Source: Verrucomicrobiia bacterium Tous-C4TDCM (GTDB taxonomy: Bacteria; Verrucomicrobiota; Verrucomicrobiia; Verrucomicrobiales; Akkermansiaceae). Taken from it: a stretch of 38,525 nucleotides of DNA. This document shows positions 24,073 to 31,916 of this stretch, in pieces. The DNA lies in NCBI GenBank assembly GCA_002304315.1, contig NEUO01000016.1, positions 1-38,525 of the forward strand. Reading direction: 5' to 3'. The notes under the pieces were generated by a model. That model was not told where the DNA came from. It ran no database searches and was given only the letters and a program-made list of their open reading frames with translations. The position numbers and the translations under genes are program-made. Within the stretch, counting starts at the first letter, position 1, and each line of letters begins with the position of its first letter.

Positions 24073-25443
24073 TCAGCATTCCACCACGTTCACCGCCAGA
24101 CCGCCACGGGAGGTTTCCTTGTACTTGCTCTTCATGTCGCGGCCGGTGTCGCGCATCGTTTTGATGACCTTGTCGAGCGAGACGAAGTGGGAGCCGTCGC
24201 CGGCCATCGCGAGGCGGGCGGCGTTGATGGCTTTGACCGAGGCCATGGCGTTGCGCTCGATGCAGGGGATCTGGACCAGGCCGCCGACGGGATCGCAGGT
24301 CAGGCCGAGGTTGTGTTCCATGCCGATCTCCGCGGCATTCTCGACCTGCTTCGGCGTGCCACCGAGGTATTCGACGAGACCCGCGGCGGCCATCGAGCAG
24401 GCGACGCCGACCTCGCCCTGGCAGCCTGCCTCGGCGCCGGAAATCGAAGCGTTGCGTTTGTAGAGCATGCCGATCCCCGCGGCGGTGAGGAGGAAGCGGT
24501 GGACGCCATCGGAATGCGCCGGGTGCTTGAAGCGCACGGCGTAGTGGAGGACGGCGGGGATGATGCCGGCGGCGCCGTTGGTCGGGGCGGTGACGACGCG
24601 GCCGCCGGCGGCATTTTCCTCGTTCACGGCGAGGGCGTAGAGATTGACCCAGTCGAGGATCGTCAGCGGGTCGGAGAGCGAGGCCTCCGGCGTGCTACGA
24701 AGGTTCTCGTAGATCGCCTTCGCACGGCGTTTCACCTTGAGCCCGCCGGGAAGGATGCCTTCGGCGGAGCAGCCACGCTTTACGCAGGCTTGCATCGCTT
24801 GCCAGATCGCGTCGAGCCGGGCGCGCGTCTCCGCCTCGGGCCGGAGGGCGGCTTCGTTGGCGAGGAGGATCGAGGAAATGGATTGCCCCGCCGACTCACA
24901 GTGGGCCATGAGCTCGGCGGCGTTGTTGAACGGATACGGCTGCACGATGGCAGCCGGGGACGGGGATTTCATCTCGGCCTCGCTGGCGATGAAGCCGCCG
25001 CCGAGCGAGTAGATCACGGCGTCGGCGAGGGCTTCACCGCTGCGGTCGAGCGCGGTGAAGTGCATGCCGTTCGGGTGCAGCGGCAGGGGCTTGAGGCGCT
25101 TGAAGTCGAGGTCGGCCTTTTCGTCGAAGTCGATCAGGTGCCCACCGGGAAAACGGAGTTTTCCAGTTCGGATGGCGGCGAGCATTTCCGGGATGCGATC
25201 GATGGCGACGCTTTCCGGTTCCTCGCCGAGGAAGCCTAACAGGATGGCGGAGTCGGTGCCGTGGCCTTTTCCGGTGGCGGCGAGCGAGCCATAGAGGTCG
25301 CAGCGAAGTCGGGTGACCTGCGCGGCCAGTCCGTAACTTTCAAGGTAGCGGACGAAGCGGCAAGCGCCACGCATCGGGCCCACGGTGTGGGACGACGAGG
25401 GGCCGATGCCGATGGTGAAAAGGTCGAGCGCGGACAGGGTCAT
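24073..25443 (-). CDS. sdaA: L-serine ammonia-lyase (iron-sulfur type)
   Basis: This 456-residue cytoplasmic enzyme converts L-serine to pyruvate and ammonia with a [4Fe-4S] cluster. The single-chain form is seen: the N-terminal beta domain has the hallmark [20 protein letters not shown], and the C-terminal catalytic domain has [16 protein letters not shown]. The three cluster cysteines are present at the expected spacing: Cys341 (GCQGEVG), Cys383 (TCDPVGG) and Cys394 (PCIERN). The start at 25443 places the conserved SALDLF at residue 4; a 14-codon longer frame has no family support. It is monocistronic. The 374-base upstream gap shows no other gene. Confidence 0.96.
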   Translation of the reverse strand: MTLSALDLFTIGIGPSSSHTVGPMRGACRFVRYLESYGLAAQVTRLRCDLYGSLAATGKGHGTDSAILLGFLGEEPESVAIDRIPEMLAAIRTGKLRFPGGHLIDFDEKADLDFKRLKPLPLHPNGMHFTALDRSGEALADAVIYSLGGGFIASEAEMKSPSPAAIVQPYPFNNAAELMAHCESAGQSISSILLANEAALRPEAETRARLDAIWQAMQACVKRGCSAEGILPGGLKVKRRAKAIYENLRSTPEASLSDPLTILDWVNLYALAVNEENAAGGRVVTAPTNGAAGIIPAVLHYAVRFKHPAHSDGVHRFLLTAAGIGMLYKRNASISGAEAGCQGEVGVACSMAAAGLVEYLGGTPKQVENAAEIGMEHNLGLTCDPVGGLVQIPCIERNAMASVKAINAARLAMAGDGSHFVSLDKVIKTMRDTGRDMKSKYKETSRGGLAVNVVEC

Positions 25444-25817
25444 GGTGCCGCCAGGTACGATGAGGGGTCGCGCGGGAAGCCGCAAGAACCGCGGAAAAAT
25501 TGACCGTTTCCGGGCAGCGAGATGGAGGATGGGGCCAAGCGGTGGCGCTCATCGCGGGCTCAGGGCCCGGCGGAGCGAGGCGTTGTCGCAGGGGGTGACG
25601 GTAGACGGGGGGGTAGTCCCGGGTTGGGCGGTGGCATTGCAAATGCCCCGGCGGGACTGCAATCGGCGATGCAGGTTGCATGGTCGAAGTGGCTGGGCAG
25701 GAGCGTCAGGCATTCCAAGTGATTGGCAGACAGCGCACTGAAGGCTTCGGTCCGCCTTCTGCGATAGGAAGATCAGCGGGTTAGGCATGAAGCCGGCCGG
25801 CCATTCCAAGATAACCT
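25444..25817. other. Divergent intergenic region, sdaA and yciE-like gene
   Basis: This stretch should hold the promoters of sdaA (minus) and the YciE-like gene (plus). I found no convincing -35/-10 pair, riboswitch or repeat. It includes a G-run (about 25609-25615). Open frames here are short, Pro/Arg-rich and not credible. Confidence 0.5.
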
Positions 25818-26321
25818 ATGATCACCAACCTCGAAGAACTCTATCGCGATCAACTTCGCGACATCTACAGCGCTGAGACCCAGCTCATCACCGCCCTGCC
25901 CGAGATGGCGGTGGCAGCCTCCAACCGCGACCTCCGGGAGGGCTTTGTGAAGCACCTTGAAGAAACCCGCGAGCATCGCGTTCGTCTGGAGGAGATCTGC
26001 GCACGCCGCGGGATCGACCCGGAAGGCGAGGAATGCGACGCCATGCGCGGCCTGATCAAGGAAGCAAAGAAGCACGTGGGCGAAACCCTGACCGGCGAAG
26101 TGCGCGATGCGGTGCTGATCGCCTCCGCCAACCGGGTCGAGCACTACGAGATCGCCGCTTACGGGGTGACGCGTGCCTTTGCAAAGGCGCTCGGCTACGA
26201 TGACGATGCCAAGCTTCTCGGCGATTCGCTTGATGAGGAATCCGCCACCGACGAGGCGCTCACCAAGATCGCCACCGGTGGCCTCTTCGGCTCCGGCGTG
26301 AACGAGGCCGCGATCCACTAA
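25818..26321 (+). CDS. YciE/DUF892 ferritin-like stress protein
   Basis: This 167-residue four-helix-bundle protein starts with the family hallmark NLEELYRDQLRDIYSAETQL and continues with KHLEETREHRVRLEEICARR and NRVEHYEIAAYGVTRAFAKA. These regions contain the Glu and His residues (ETQ, EETREH, EHYE) that form a ferritin-like metal site. Homologues are induced by osmotic and general stress; the biochemical role is unsettled. The DUF883 gene follows after 22 bases and a strong terminator after that, so the two form a stress operon. Confidence 0.92.
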   Translation: MITNLEELYRDQLRDIYSAETQLITALPEMAVAASNRDLREGFVKHLEETREHRVRLEEICARRGIDPEGEECDAMRGLIKEAKKHVGETLTGEVRDAVLIASANRVEHYEIAAYGVTRAFAKALGYDDDAKLLGDSLDEESATDEALTKIATGGLFGSGVNEAAIH

Positions 26322-26343
26322 TCCACCTCCCACCCATCTCATC

Positions 26344-26619
26344 ATGAATCACCAACTCCGTGCCGTGGGCGACGGCGCCGACAGCGTTGCTGAAGATGTC
26401 CGCTCGCTGCTCGCCGCCACCGCGAATGCCGTCGAGGACCACGTTGTCGAAGCCCGCAAGCGACTTGCCGGGTCCTTCGAGAGCAGCCGCAACTTTGCGG
26501 AACGGGGAGCCCGCCGTGCCGATGGTTTTGTGCGGGGACACTCCTATGAAACCGCAGCAATCGCCTTCGGGCTGGGGGCGCTTGCCATCCTGCTGATGGT
26601 CCGTTCCCCAAGGTGCTGA
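26344..26619 (+). CDS. DUF883 / ElaB-YqjD-like tail-anchored protein
   Basis: This 91-residue protein is mostly an amphipathic helix (DGADSVAEDVRSLLAATANA, VEDHVVEARKRL) with one C-terminal transmembrane helix (about 69-86, AAIAFGLGALAILLMV) after the family-typical HSYETAAIAFG. ElaB/YqjD proteins are tail-anchored in the inner membrane and associate with ribosomes in stationary phase. Pairing with a YciE-like gene fits a stress-response operon. Confidence 0.88.
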   Translation: MNHQLRAVGDGADSVAEDVRSLLAATANAVEDHVVEARKRLAGSFESSRNFAERGARRADGFVRGHSYETAAIAFGLGALAILLMVRSPRC

Positions 26620-26652
26620 GACGTCTCGTTAAAAATTCATCCCACCGGAATG

Positions 26653-26681
26653 CCCCGCCTGTTCTTCAGGCGGGGTGTTTT
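26653..26681 (+). terminator. Rho-independent terminator of the YciE/DUF883 operon
   Basis: CCCCGCCTG (26653-26661) and CAGGCGGGG (26667-26675) form a perfect 9-bp stem with a 5-base loop, followed by TGTTTTC on the plus strand. It starts 33 bases after the DUF883 stop. The minus-strand side lacks a T-run, so it is a poor terminator for the converging pnkp operon. Confidence 0.88.
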
Positions 26682-26705
26682 CGTTGAAGGGACGAAGGGT
26701 TAAAA

Positions 26706-28628
26706 CTAAAGGCGCGGATCCACGGGCTCGCTCTCCATGGCGAGCACGGCCAGGACGCACTCATGAACTTCGCGCAGCGGTCGCCGGGCGGTGAAGCGGT
26801 CGAGTGCTTCCACGCCGAGGACGAACTCGCGCTCGGCCATCGAGCGCTTGTGGCCGAGCCCGCGCTGCTTGAGCCGGACGAGGTTTTCCGGGGCATCATA
26901 TTCGGGACCGTAGATGATGCGGAGATATTCGCGGCCGCGGCATTTCACCGCCGGCTGGACCAGACCACGCGGGCCGCGGGCGATGAACGTGCGCGGCTTC
27001 ACCACCATGCCTTCGCCACCCGCGGCGGTCATGGTTTCCCACCAGGTGGTGGCCTCGGCGACGGAGTCCGCGTCATCGAGATCAACTTCCCGCCAGCGGG
27101 TGGCAGGGAAGAGCACGAGGTCCGCGGCCTGCAAGCGCGCCGCCGTTTCCATGTGCCACGGATGATCGTGGTGGAGGAAACTGCCGCCCTCACCGGCGAG
27201 GAAATGGAAGGGCGCGAGTTTCAAGTCATCAATCCCGACGACGTCCCAGCAGTAGTGGCGGTACGCGCTGCGATACCGGTCCAGCATCGTGCTCCGCGAA
27301 GAAGCCCGGCCGAGCATCGGCTCTAACAGCACCCGCGCCTCCGCTTCGAGATGACCGGCTTGGAGCGCGGACTCGAGCACTGCGCTCACCGCCGCGGCAT
27401 GGGCGCTACCGGCCGCGGCGACGGCCGCGTACTGGGACTGGATCAGGTCGCGTGCCTTCACCGACCAGGGCATCAGCTCGGCATCGAGACAGAGCCAATC
27501 CGTCGCGAGTTCTTCCCACAGGCCGGCCTTGTCTAAAGCGGCGGCGAGCCGGTCGAGGAGGGCGGCTTCGGTCGCGGCGTCGGAGAAAAAGGGGCGACCG
27601 GTGCGGGTGTAGATGACGCCCCGCCGTTCCTGCCGAAGGCCGAATCGACTGACGGCGACAGCGGGATCGCGGCACACCACGGCGACGGCGCGGGAACCCA
27701 TGTGCTTCTCCTCGCAAACCACCGCGTTCACGCTTTGCTGGCGGAAGTAGTCGAAGGCCTCTTCCGGTCGCTCCAGCCAGCCCTCCTGCGCGATGGTTTC
27801 CGCCAGCCCGTGCGTCGGCTGGACCTTCTTGCCTTTCAGCCAGCGAAGAAACTTCGCATCGTGGTTGCCCGGCACGCAGATCGCGCTGCCGGCCTTGACA
27901 GAAGCCATCGCCAGCCGCAGCACGTTCGGCGAGTCCGGGCCGCGGTCCACCAAGTCGCCGACGAAGACCAGCCGCCGGCCTGCCGGGTGGGAGACCACGT
28001 GATCCGCCACCGTGTAGCCGAGCTCCGAGAGCAAAGTACGAAGCTCATCGTAGCAGCCGTGGACGTCGCCGACGATGTCGAAGGGCCCGCTCTCGCCGGC
28101 GCGGTTGTTCCACAGCGGTTCCCGGACGATGCCTTCCACCGCGTCGATCTCCTCCGGGTTCCGTAAATAAGTGACATGGCGGAACCCTTCCTTCTTCAGG
28201 TGTTTCAAGCCGCGCCGGAGCTGGCTGAACTGCCGCTTCAGCACCTGCGGGCCGAAGTCGCGGTCCGGCCGCAAGGCATTGCGCTCGTGGCAGATGCTCT
28301 CGTCGATCTTGAACACCAGCGCCGCCGGCAGCACGTGAAACTCGCGGGCGATCGCGACCAGCCGCGCCCGGTCCTCCGGGTTGAGGTTGGTGGCATCGAC
28401 CACAGTACGTCGTCCCAGCGCCAGCCTCTGGCGGAGGGTGAAATTGAGTAGCTCGAAGGCCCGCGGTGTAACCGACTGGTCGTTTTCGTCGTCGGAGACC
28501 AAGCCGCGGCAGACATCGGACGAAACGATTTCGGTCGGCTTGAAGTGCTTGCGGGCAAAGCTCGACTTCCCGGATCCGGACGGACCGATCAGGAGGACGA
28601 TTGAGAGCTCGGGGAGGCGGAGGGTCAT
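26706..28628 (-). CDS. pnkp: Polynucleotide kinase-phosphatase-ligase (Pnkp) with internal phosphatase deletion
   Basis: This encodes 640 residues from ATG 28628, whose ATGA overlaps the stop of the VOC gene. Bacterial Pnkp repairs broken RNA: a 5' kinase, a 2',3'-phosphatase and an adenylyltransferase/ligase in one chain, normally about 850 residues. The kinase (1-170) is intact, with Walker A GPSGSGKSS (Lys21). The phosphatase begins normally: GDVHG (Asp188, His190), GDLVDRG (Asp225), GNHD (Asn256, His257) and HGLAETIAQ. It then jumps at about residue 281 straight into ligase sequence (GWLERPEEAFDYFR), with the ligase nucleophile Lys308 in CEEKHMGSRA. About 200 residues are missing, including the C-terminal metal-binding half of the phosphatase. 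The ligase part runs to the end. It is the last gene of the operon with hen1, thg1-like and kinase genes. Confidence 0.9.
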   Translation of the reverse strand: MTLRLPELSIVLLIGPSGSGKSSFARKHFKPTEIVSSDVCRGLVSDDENDQSVTPRAFELLNFTLRQRLALGRRTVVDATNLNPEDRARLVAIAREFHVLPAALVFKIDESICHERNALRPDRDFGPQVLKRQFSQLRRGLKHLKKEGFRHVTYLRNPEEIDAVEGIVREPLWNNRAGESGPFDIVGDVHGCYDELRTLLSELGYTVADHVVSHPAGRRLVFVGDLVDRGPDSPNVLRLAMASVKAGSAICVPGNHDAKFLRWLKGKKVQPTHGLAETIAQEGWLERPEEAFDYFRQQSVNAVVCEEKHMGSRAVAVVCRDPAVAVSRFGLRQERRGVIYTRTGRPFFSDAATEAALLDRLAAALDKAGLWEELATDWLCLDAELMPWSVKARDLIQSQYAAVAAAGSAHAAAVSAVLESALQAGHLEAEARVLLEPMLGRASSRSTMLDRYRSAYRHYCWDVVGIDDLKLAPFHFLAGEGGSFLHHDHPWHMETAARLQAADLVLFPATRWREVDLDDADSVAEATTWWETMTAAGGEGMVVKPRTFIARGPRGLVQPAVKCRGREYLRIIYGPEYDAPENLVRLKQRGLGHKRSMAEREFVLGVEALDRFTARRPLREVHECVLAVLAMESEPVDPRL

Positions 28629-29020
28629 TGCGGGACTTCGGAAAGAGCCGGCCGGGCTTCGGGTTCTAACAACTCGAAGCAATGCCCCGCCGGATCCCGG
28701 AAGACCGCGCGCTTGCCCCAGGGTGAAGATTTAGCCGGCGAAACAAGCACGGCCCCCGCGGCTTCGAGCGCGGGATGGACCGCATCGATCGACGCCACGG
28801 TGAAACCCAGGCGCGTAGAGGCGGTGCTGTCCGTCGCTTGAGAAAGCGGATAAATCTCGATCACGATTCCCGCGCAATCGGCGGAGTAGTGGAGAGGACC
28901 CTTGCCGTGCTGCTCCGAGGAAAAAATCAGGCCGAGGGTGGAATAGAACTCCGCAAGTTTCAGCGGATCAACGGCGCGCAGCACCAGCAAACTCAGCCGG
29001 GGAAGGGTATCGGATTTCAT
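28625..29020 (-). CDS. VOC-family (glyoxalase/bleomycin-resistance fold) protein
   Basis: This 131-residue protein has the paired beta-alpha-beta-beta-beta arrangement of the vicinal oxygen chelate superfamily: LSLLVLRAVDPLKLAEFYST at the start, then GIVIEIYPL, RLGFTVASIDAVHPALEAAG, and VFRDPAGHCFELLEP at the end with the usual second-half Glu ligand. The N-terminal ligand position is not clearly conserved, so catalysis is uncertain. Its stop codon overlaps the pnkp start (ATGA), so the two are translationally coupled. This places it inside the RNA-repair operon, 52 bases after the Thg1-like gene. Its role there is unknown. Confidence 0.85.
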   Translation of the reverse strand: MKSDTLPRLSLLVLRAVDPLKLAEFYSTLGLIFSSEQHGKGPLHYSADCAGIVIEIYPLSQATDSTASTRLGFTVASIDAVHPALEAAGAVLVSPAKSSPWGKRAVFRDPAGHCFELLEPEARPALSEVPQ

Positions 29021-29072
29021 GGGTCGGCAGGGGTGATTGAGGGAAGTGACTCTACGGAGCTAGCCGCGGACA

Positions 29073-29843
29073 TCAACGCGAAGGCGCCGGGTCGAGGAAA
29101 GCCGCGATCATCGCGTTATAGTCGTCACCGTGGGGAAGTTCGAGATCCTCGGCCAACCGGCGGCGGGTGGCTTCGCTCGTTTCGCCGGTCAGAGGATTGA
29201 CGCCCGCTTTCTGATACTCCCGCCATGCAACGCCGTAGCCGCGCTTTTGCCAAAGCGGCAGATCGTTGAAATTGATCCCGTTCGCGAAGAGAAGATCGTG
29301 CTTCTCGCGAGTTGAAACGCCAGCGAGCGCGGCGGTGGCATCGTCCACCGTGCTACCCGACTTGCAAAGCATCCAGTAGCAATGGGAGTTAAGGCAGTTC
29401 CGTGAGGCGTCCTCCATCCGCCAGCGGAAATAGTCGGACGTCGTCTTGAGATCGGGCAGTTCGCTGAGGCGGCAGTCCATCACCGCTTGGGTGCCCATGG
29501 CCAGGCTCAATGCGGCGCTCGCCTCCCCGGCGAGGATCGAGATCCATTTCCGGTGTTTGCGTTCAAATGCCTCGTCGCCGGGATGGAAGAGCAGCGAGAT
29601 CTCGTCGCTCTGCGCATAGGCGAAGACGATCCTAAAGCCGCAGTCCATCACGCGCTTCATCGCCACGATCATCGCATCGCGGAAGCGCGGATCATACGGA
29701 GCTTCATAGTCCATTCGCTCTTTTGTCAGGGGCGTGAATCCCCGGCCGTCGAGCCGGGCGACGACGTAAAAGCCGTTGGGAATCCGGCGGTCGTTGGCCA
29801 CTTCGTATTGGCGCAAGTGCGTGTCGAGTTCGTCAAATCTCAT
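29073..29843 (-). CDS. Thg1-like protein (tRNA-His guanylyltransferase family, 3'-5' polymerase)
   Basis: This 256-residue protein belongs to the Thg1 family, which adds nucleotides in the 3'-5' direction to 5' ends of tRNA. Bacterial and archaeal Thg1-like proteins repair 5'-truncated tRNAs. The palm-domain metal ligands are present: Asp32-Gly33 in VARLDGRGF and Asp80-Glu81 in YAQSDEISLLF. Family motifs DYFRWRMEDASRNCLNSHCY and FANGINFNDLPLWQKRGYG are intact, and the length matches bacterial homologues. It lies 43 bases after the small kinase gene and 52 bases before the VOC gene on the same strand. Among the operon's genes it is the one with no visible damage. Confidence 0.93.
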   Translation of the reverse strand: MRFDELDTHLRQYEVANDRRIPNGFYVVARLDGRGFTPLTKERMDYEAPYDPRFRDAMIVAMKRVMDCGFRIVFAYAQSDEISLLFHPGDEAFERKHRKWISILAGEASAALSLAMGTQAVMDCRLSELPDLKTTSDYFRWRMEDASRNCLNSHCYWMLCKSGSTVDDATAALAGVSTREKHDLLFANGINFNDLPLWQKRGYGVAWREYQKAGVNPLTGETSEATRRRLAEDLELPHGDDYNAMIAAFLDPAPSR

Positions 29844-29886
29844 CGTTCCATGTTTCGATTTTGAAATCGTCGCCGTCCAGCCTCAC

Positions 29887-30279
29887 CTAGTGCAGGGCGT
29901 TGAATCCTTCTTCCAACCTCGGGAGTTGAAGCTGCGAGTGATGATGGCGGACGCCAGCGGCTGGAATGCATGCCTTGCCCGGACGTCGGCCGTTTCTCTC
30001 CAAGCAGTCCGCGATCCGTGACTGCATGAAATACCCGGTCACCGGATATCCCGCCTTCCTTGCCGGCTCGATCCAGGTGGCACGAATCCCGCGGGTCGTG
30101 TTGGTGTCGTCGATCACGCAAGGCTGTTGCATCGTGAGGCACCATTCGAACAGAGAACGCTCGCGATGCCGTGTTCGGAGCATGTCCAGATTGATGCGCA
30201 GGTGGCTCGCGGCAAAGCGGCTCTGATAGAACGACGACCTCCCGGACGCGGGTATTCCAATAAGAAGAATGATTTTCAT
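29887..30279 (-). CDS. Small P-loop kinase (AAA_33 type) with Arg in place of the Walker A Lys
   Basis: This 130-residue protein resembles small T4-Pnk-like P-loop kinases found beside Thg1-like genes: GIPASGRSSFYQSRF at the N-terminus, RINLDMLRTRHRERSLFEWC, VIDDTNTTRGIR (Walker B-like) and a C-terminal LPRLEEGFNALH. The Walker A Lys expected at position 14 is Arg (codon AGG, one base from AAG). The chain also stops directly after GFNALH, a little earlier than I expect for the family. Nucleotide binding may persist, but phosphoryl transfer is doubtful. It starts five bases after the end of the hen1 remnant and precedes the Thg1-like gene by 43 bases. Confidence 0.8.
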   Translation of the reverse strand: MKIILLIGIPASGRSSFYQSRFAASHLRINLDMLRTRHRERSLFEWCLTMQQPCVIDDTNTTRGIRATWIEPARKAGYPVTGYFMQSRIADCLERNGRRPGKACIPAAGVRHHHSQLQLPRLEEGFNALH

Positions 30280-30284
30280 GCTCG

Positions 30285-31239
30285 TCAGGATTCGCGTTCA
30301 AACACCGCCATCTGGCTCGGCGCGCCGTGTTCGGGATGCTCTTCGCCCAAGGGCTCGAAGCTCACCGTGTAGCCATGCGCCGCTGCCACGCGCTCGGCCC
30401 AGTCCTGGAACTCGGCGCGGGTCCACTCGAAGCGATGGTCGCCGTGACGCAGGGTGCCCGGCTTCATGCCTTCGAACAGCACGTTGTATTCGCGGTTCGG
30501 GGTGGTGACGAAGACCTTCCCCGGCGCGGCGGCGGCGAAGACCACTTCTTCCAAGGACTCCAGGCGGTCGGGGTCGAGGTGCTCGATGACTTCAACCAGC
30601 GCCGCGACGTCGTGGCCTTGTAAACGCGAGCAGCTTGTCGATCTCCTCGCGGCCGACCCAGTAATGTTTGTCGCGGTCGAGCGCCGGGATCAGCACGAAG
30701 AGGTGCTTGAGCAGCAGGTGCAGTGGAACGGTCGCGCGCAAGGTCAGCTCATGGTAGCGGCTTTCGCCCCAAGCGGGAAAGGCCGGCTCCAGCGGGAGGC
30801 GGCGGCTGGTCACATGGTAGCCGAGCGGCTGGAAAAGTTTTTCTAACATCCCTTCCGCCGCCTGGACGACTGGCAGGCTCACTTCGAGATCCATCGGCTG
30901 CTCCACCAGCTCCGGCCGCTTGGTGCAGCGGCCGTTGAGCGCGGTGCCGAAAGCGCGCGAGATCGCGACCGAGAGGAAGGACGAGGCGGCGTAGGGCCGG
31001 TCGTTCACATACTGCCCGAGTGCCCAGCCGCCGTTGCGCGCGCCTTCGGAGCGGACCAGTCCCACGGGATCCACCTCGACGGTGAGGACTGCGGTGCACT
31101 CGTCCGGAGTGGCTTTCGGGTAGAAGACCAGGCCTTTGCCGAAGGCCAGCTCGACCTCGTGGCAGCGCGCCGGGTGCTTGTGCAGCAGGTGGCCGAGGTC
31201 GGTGGCGTCGGGAGATCTGTTGGTGAGGGAGAGGAACAC
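30285..31239 (-). pseudogene. hen1: hen1: RNA 3'-end 2'-O-methyltransferase with internal deletion and frameshift
   Basis: The first frame (31239 to 30592) gives 215 residues matching the N-terminal domain of bacterial Hen1 (LTNRSPDATDLGHLLHKHPA, YVNDRPYAASSFLSVAISRA, LDRDKHYWVGREEIDKLL), then a 10-residue out-of-frame tail and a stop. From about 30626 a different frame continues as the end of the methyltransferase domain (GHDVAALVEVIEHLDP, FVTTPNREYNVLFEGM, HGDHRFEWTRAEFQDW, ending at 30285). About 150 residues between them are missing, including the SAM-binding glycine-rich loop. The metal ligands of the active site (EVIEH, DHRFEW) remain. In characterised systems the N-terminal half alone activates the Pnkp ligase, and that half survives here. 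The small kinase gene begins 5 bases downstream. Confidence 0.88.
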
Positions 31240-31406
31240 GGCGAACGGGTGCGTTGAGTTATTTCGATTTCAGCGGGAGCTGCAAGGACGCGGAGCGACG
31301 TGGCGAAACTTGCAGGGTGACGCTACTCCCCGGGCCCGGAACGGTAGCGGCCGGGCCGAGGAGGTCGGACCTTGGCATCGGACCGCGGTTCTGCTGCGAT
31401 CCGGCC

Positions 31407-31814
31407 ATGAGAGCAGGCGACTTGATGAAGGATCCGTATTTTGCGGCGATCTTGATGCGGATCGAAAGCCACATCCACGGTACGGACCGGGAGACGCGGG
31501 CCGCCGGCGGGTTTTCATCGAAGGACTCCGCCGTGAAGTCGGCGCTGCGGAAGGCGGAGCTGGCGATGGGTGGCAAGCCGTCGGCGAAGAAGCCGAAGGG
31601 CTCGGAAGAGGAATGGATCGCGGCGCTGTGTGGTGCGCTGGTGGGGATCGGCCGGGAGATGGCGAAGGAGGGCGGCGTTCCGGCCGTTCATTTCATCGCG
31701 GCCCTCAAGGCGACGCAGAGTTCGTTGGACACCCGGCGCGAGATGGCCGGGCATCCGCGGGGCTATTTGGATTTCCTTGCGGAATTCATGTCGGAAGCCG
31801 GGGGTGAGGGTTGA
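31407..31814 (+). CDS. Conserved hypothetical protein
   Basis: This protein has 135 residues from ATG 31407, or 129 from the ATG at 31425 (MKDPYFAAILMRIESHIHG), which may be the truer start. It is soluble and helical, with a basic middle stretch (GGKPSAKKPKGSEEEW) and a conserved-looking end (DTRREMAGHPRGYLDFLAEF). It has no signal peptide or membrane segment. It is divergent from the hen1 operon, and the 167 bases between hold an inverted repeat. I do not recognise the family. A longer upstream frame is not credible. Confidence 0.6.
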   Translation: MRAGDLMKDPYFAAILMRIESHIHGTDRETRAAGGFSSKDSAVKSALRKAELAMGGKPSAKKPKGSEEEWIAALCGALVGIGREMAKEGGVPAVHFIAALKATQSSLDTRREMAGHPRGYLDFLAEFMSEAGGEG

Positions 31815-31916
31815 GGAAAGGGTTCGGCCGCAACCCGTCGGTTACGGCCATGAAAGGAAGCAGGGCCCTTCCCGTGCTTCGGCGGACTAAAGATCCGCGG
31901 TCCCGGTGGATGAAAT

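Noticed and set aside
23539-25239. 566-codon plus-strand frame overlapping AbiEii and antisense to sdaA
   Set aside because: Low-complexity Gly/Asp/Arg composition; both overlapped genes are well-conserved families.
26653-26681. Bidirectional terminator also serving the pnkp operon
   Set aside because: On the minus strand the stem is followed by CATTCC, not a T-run.
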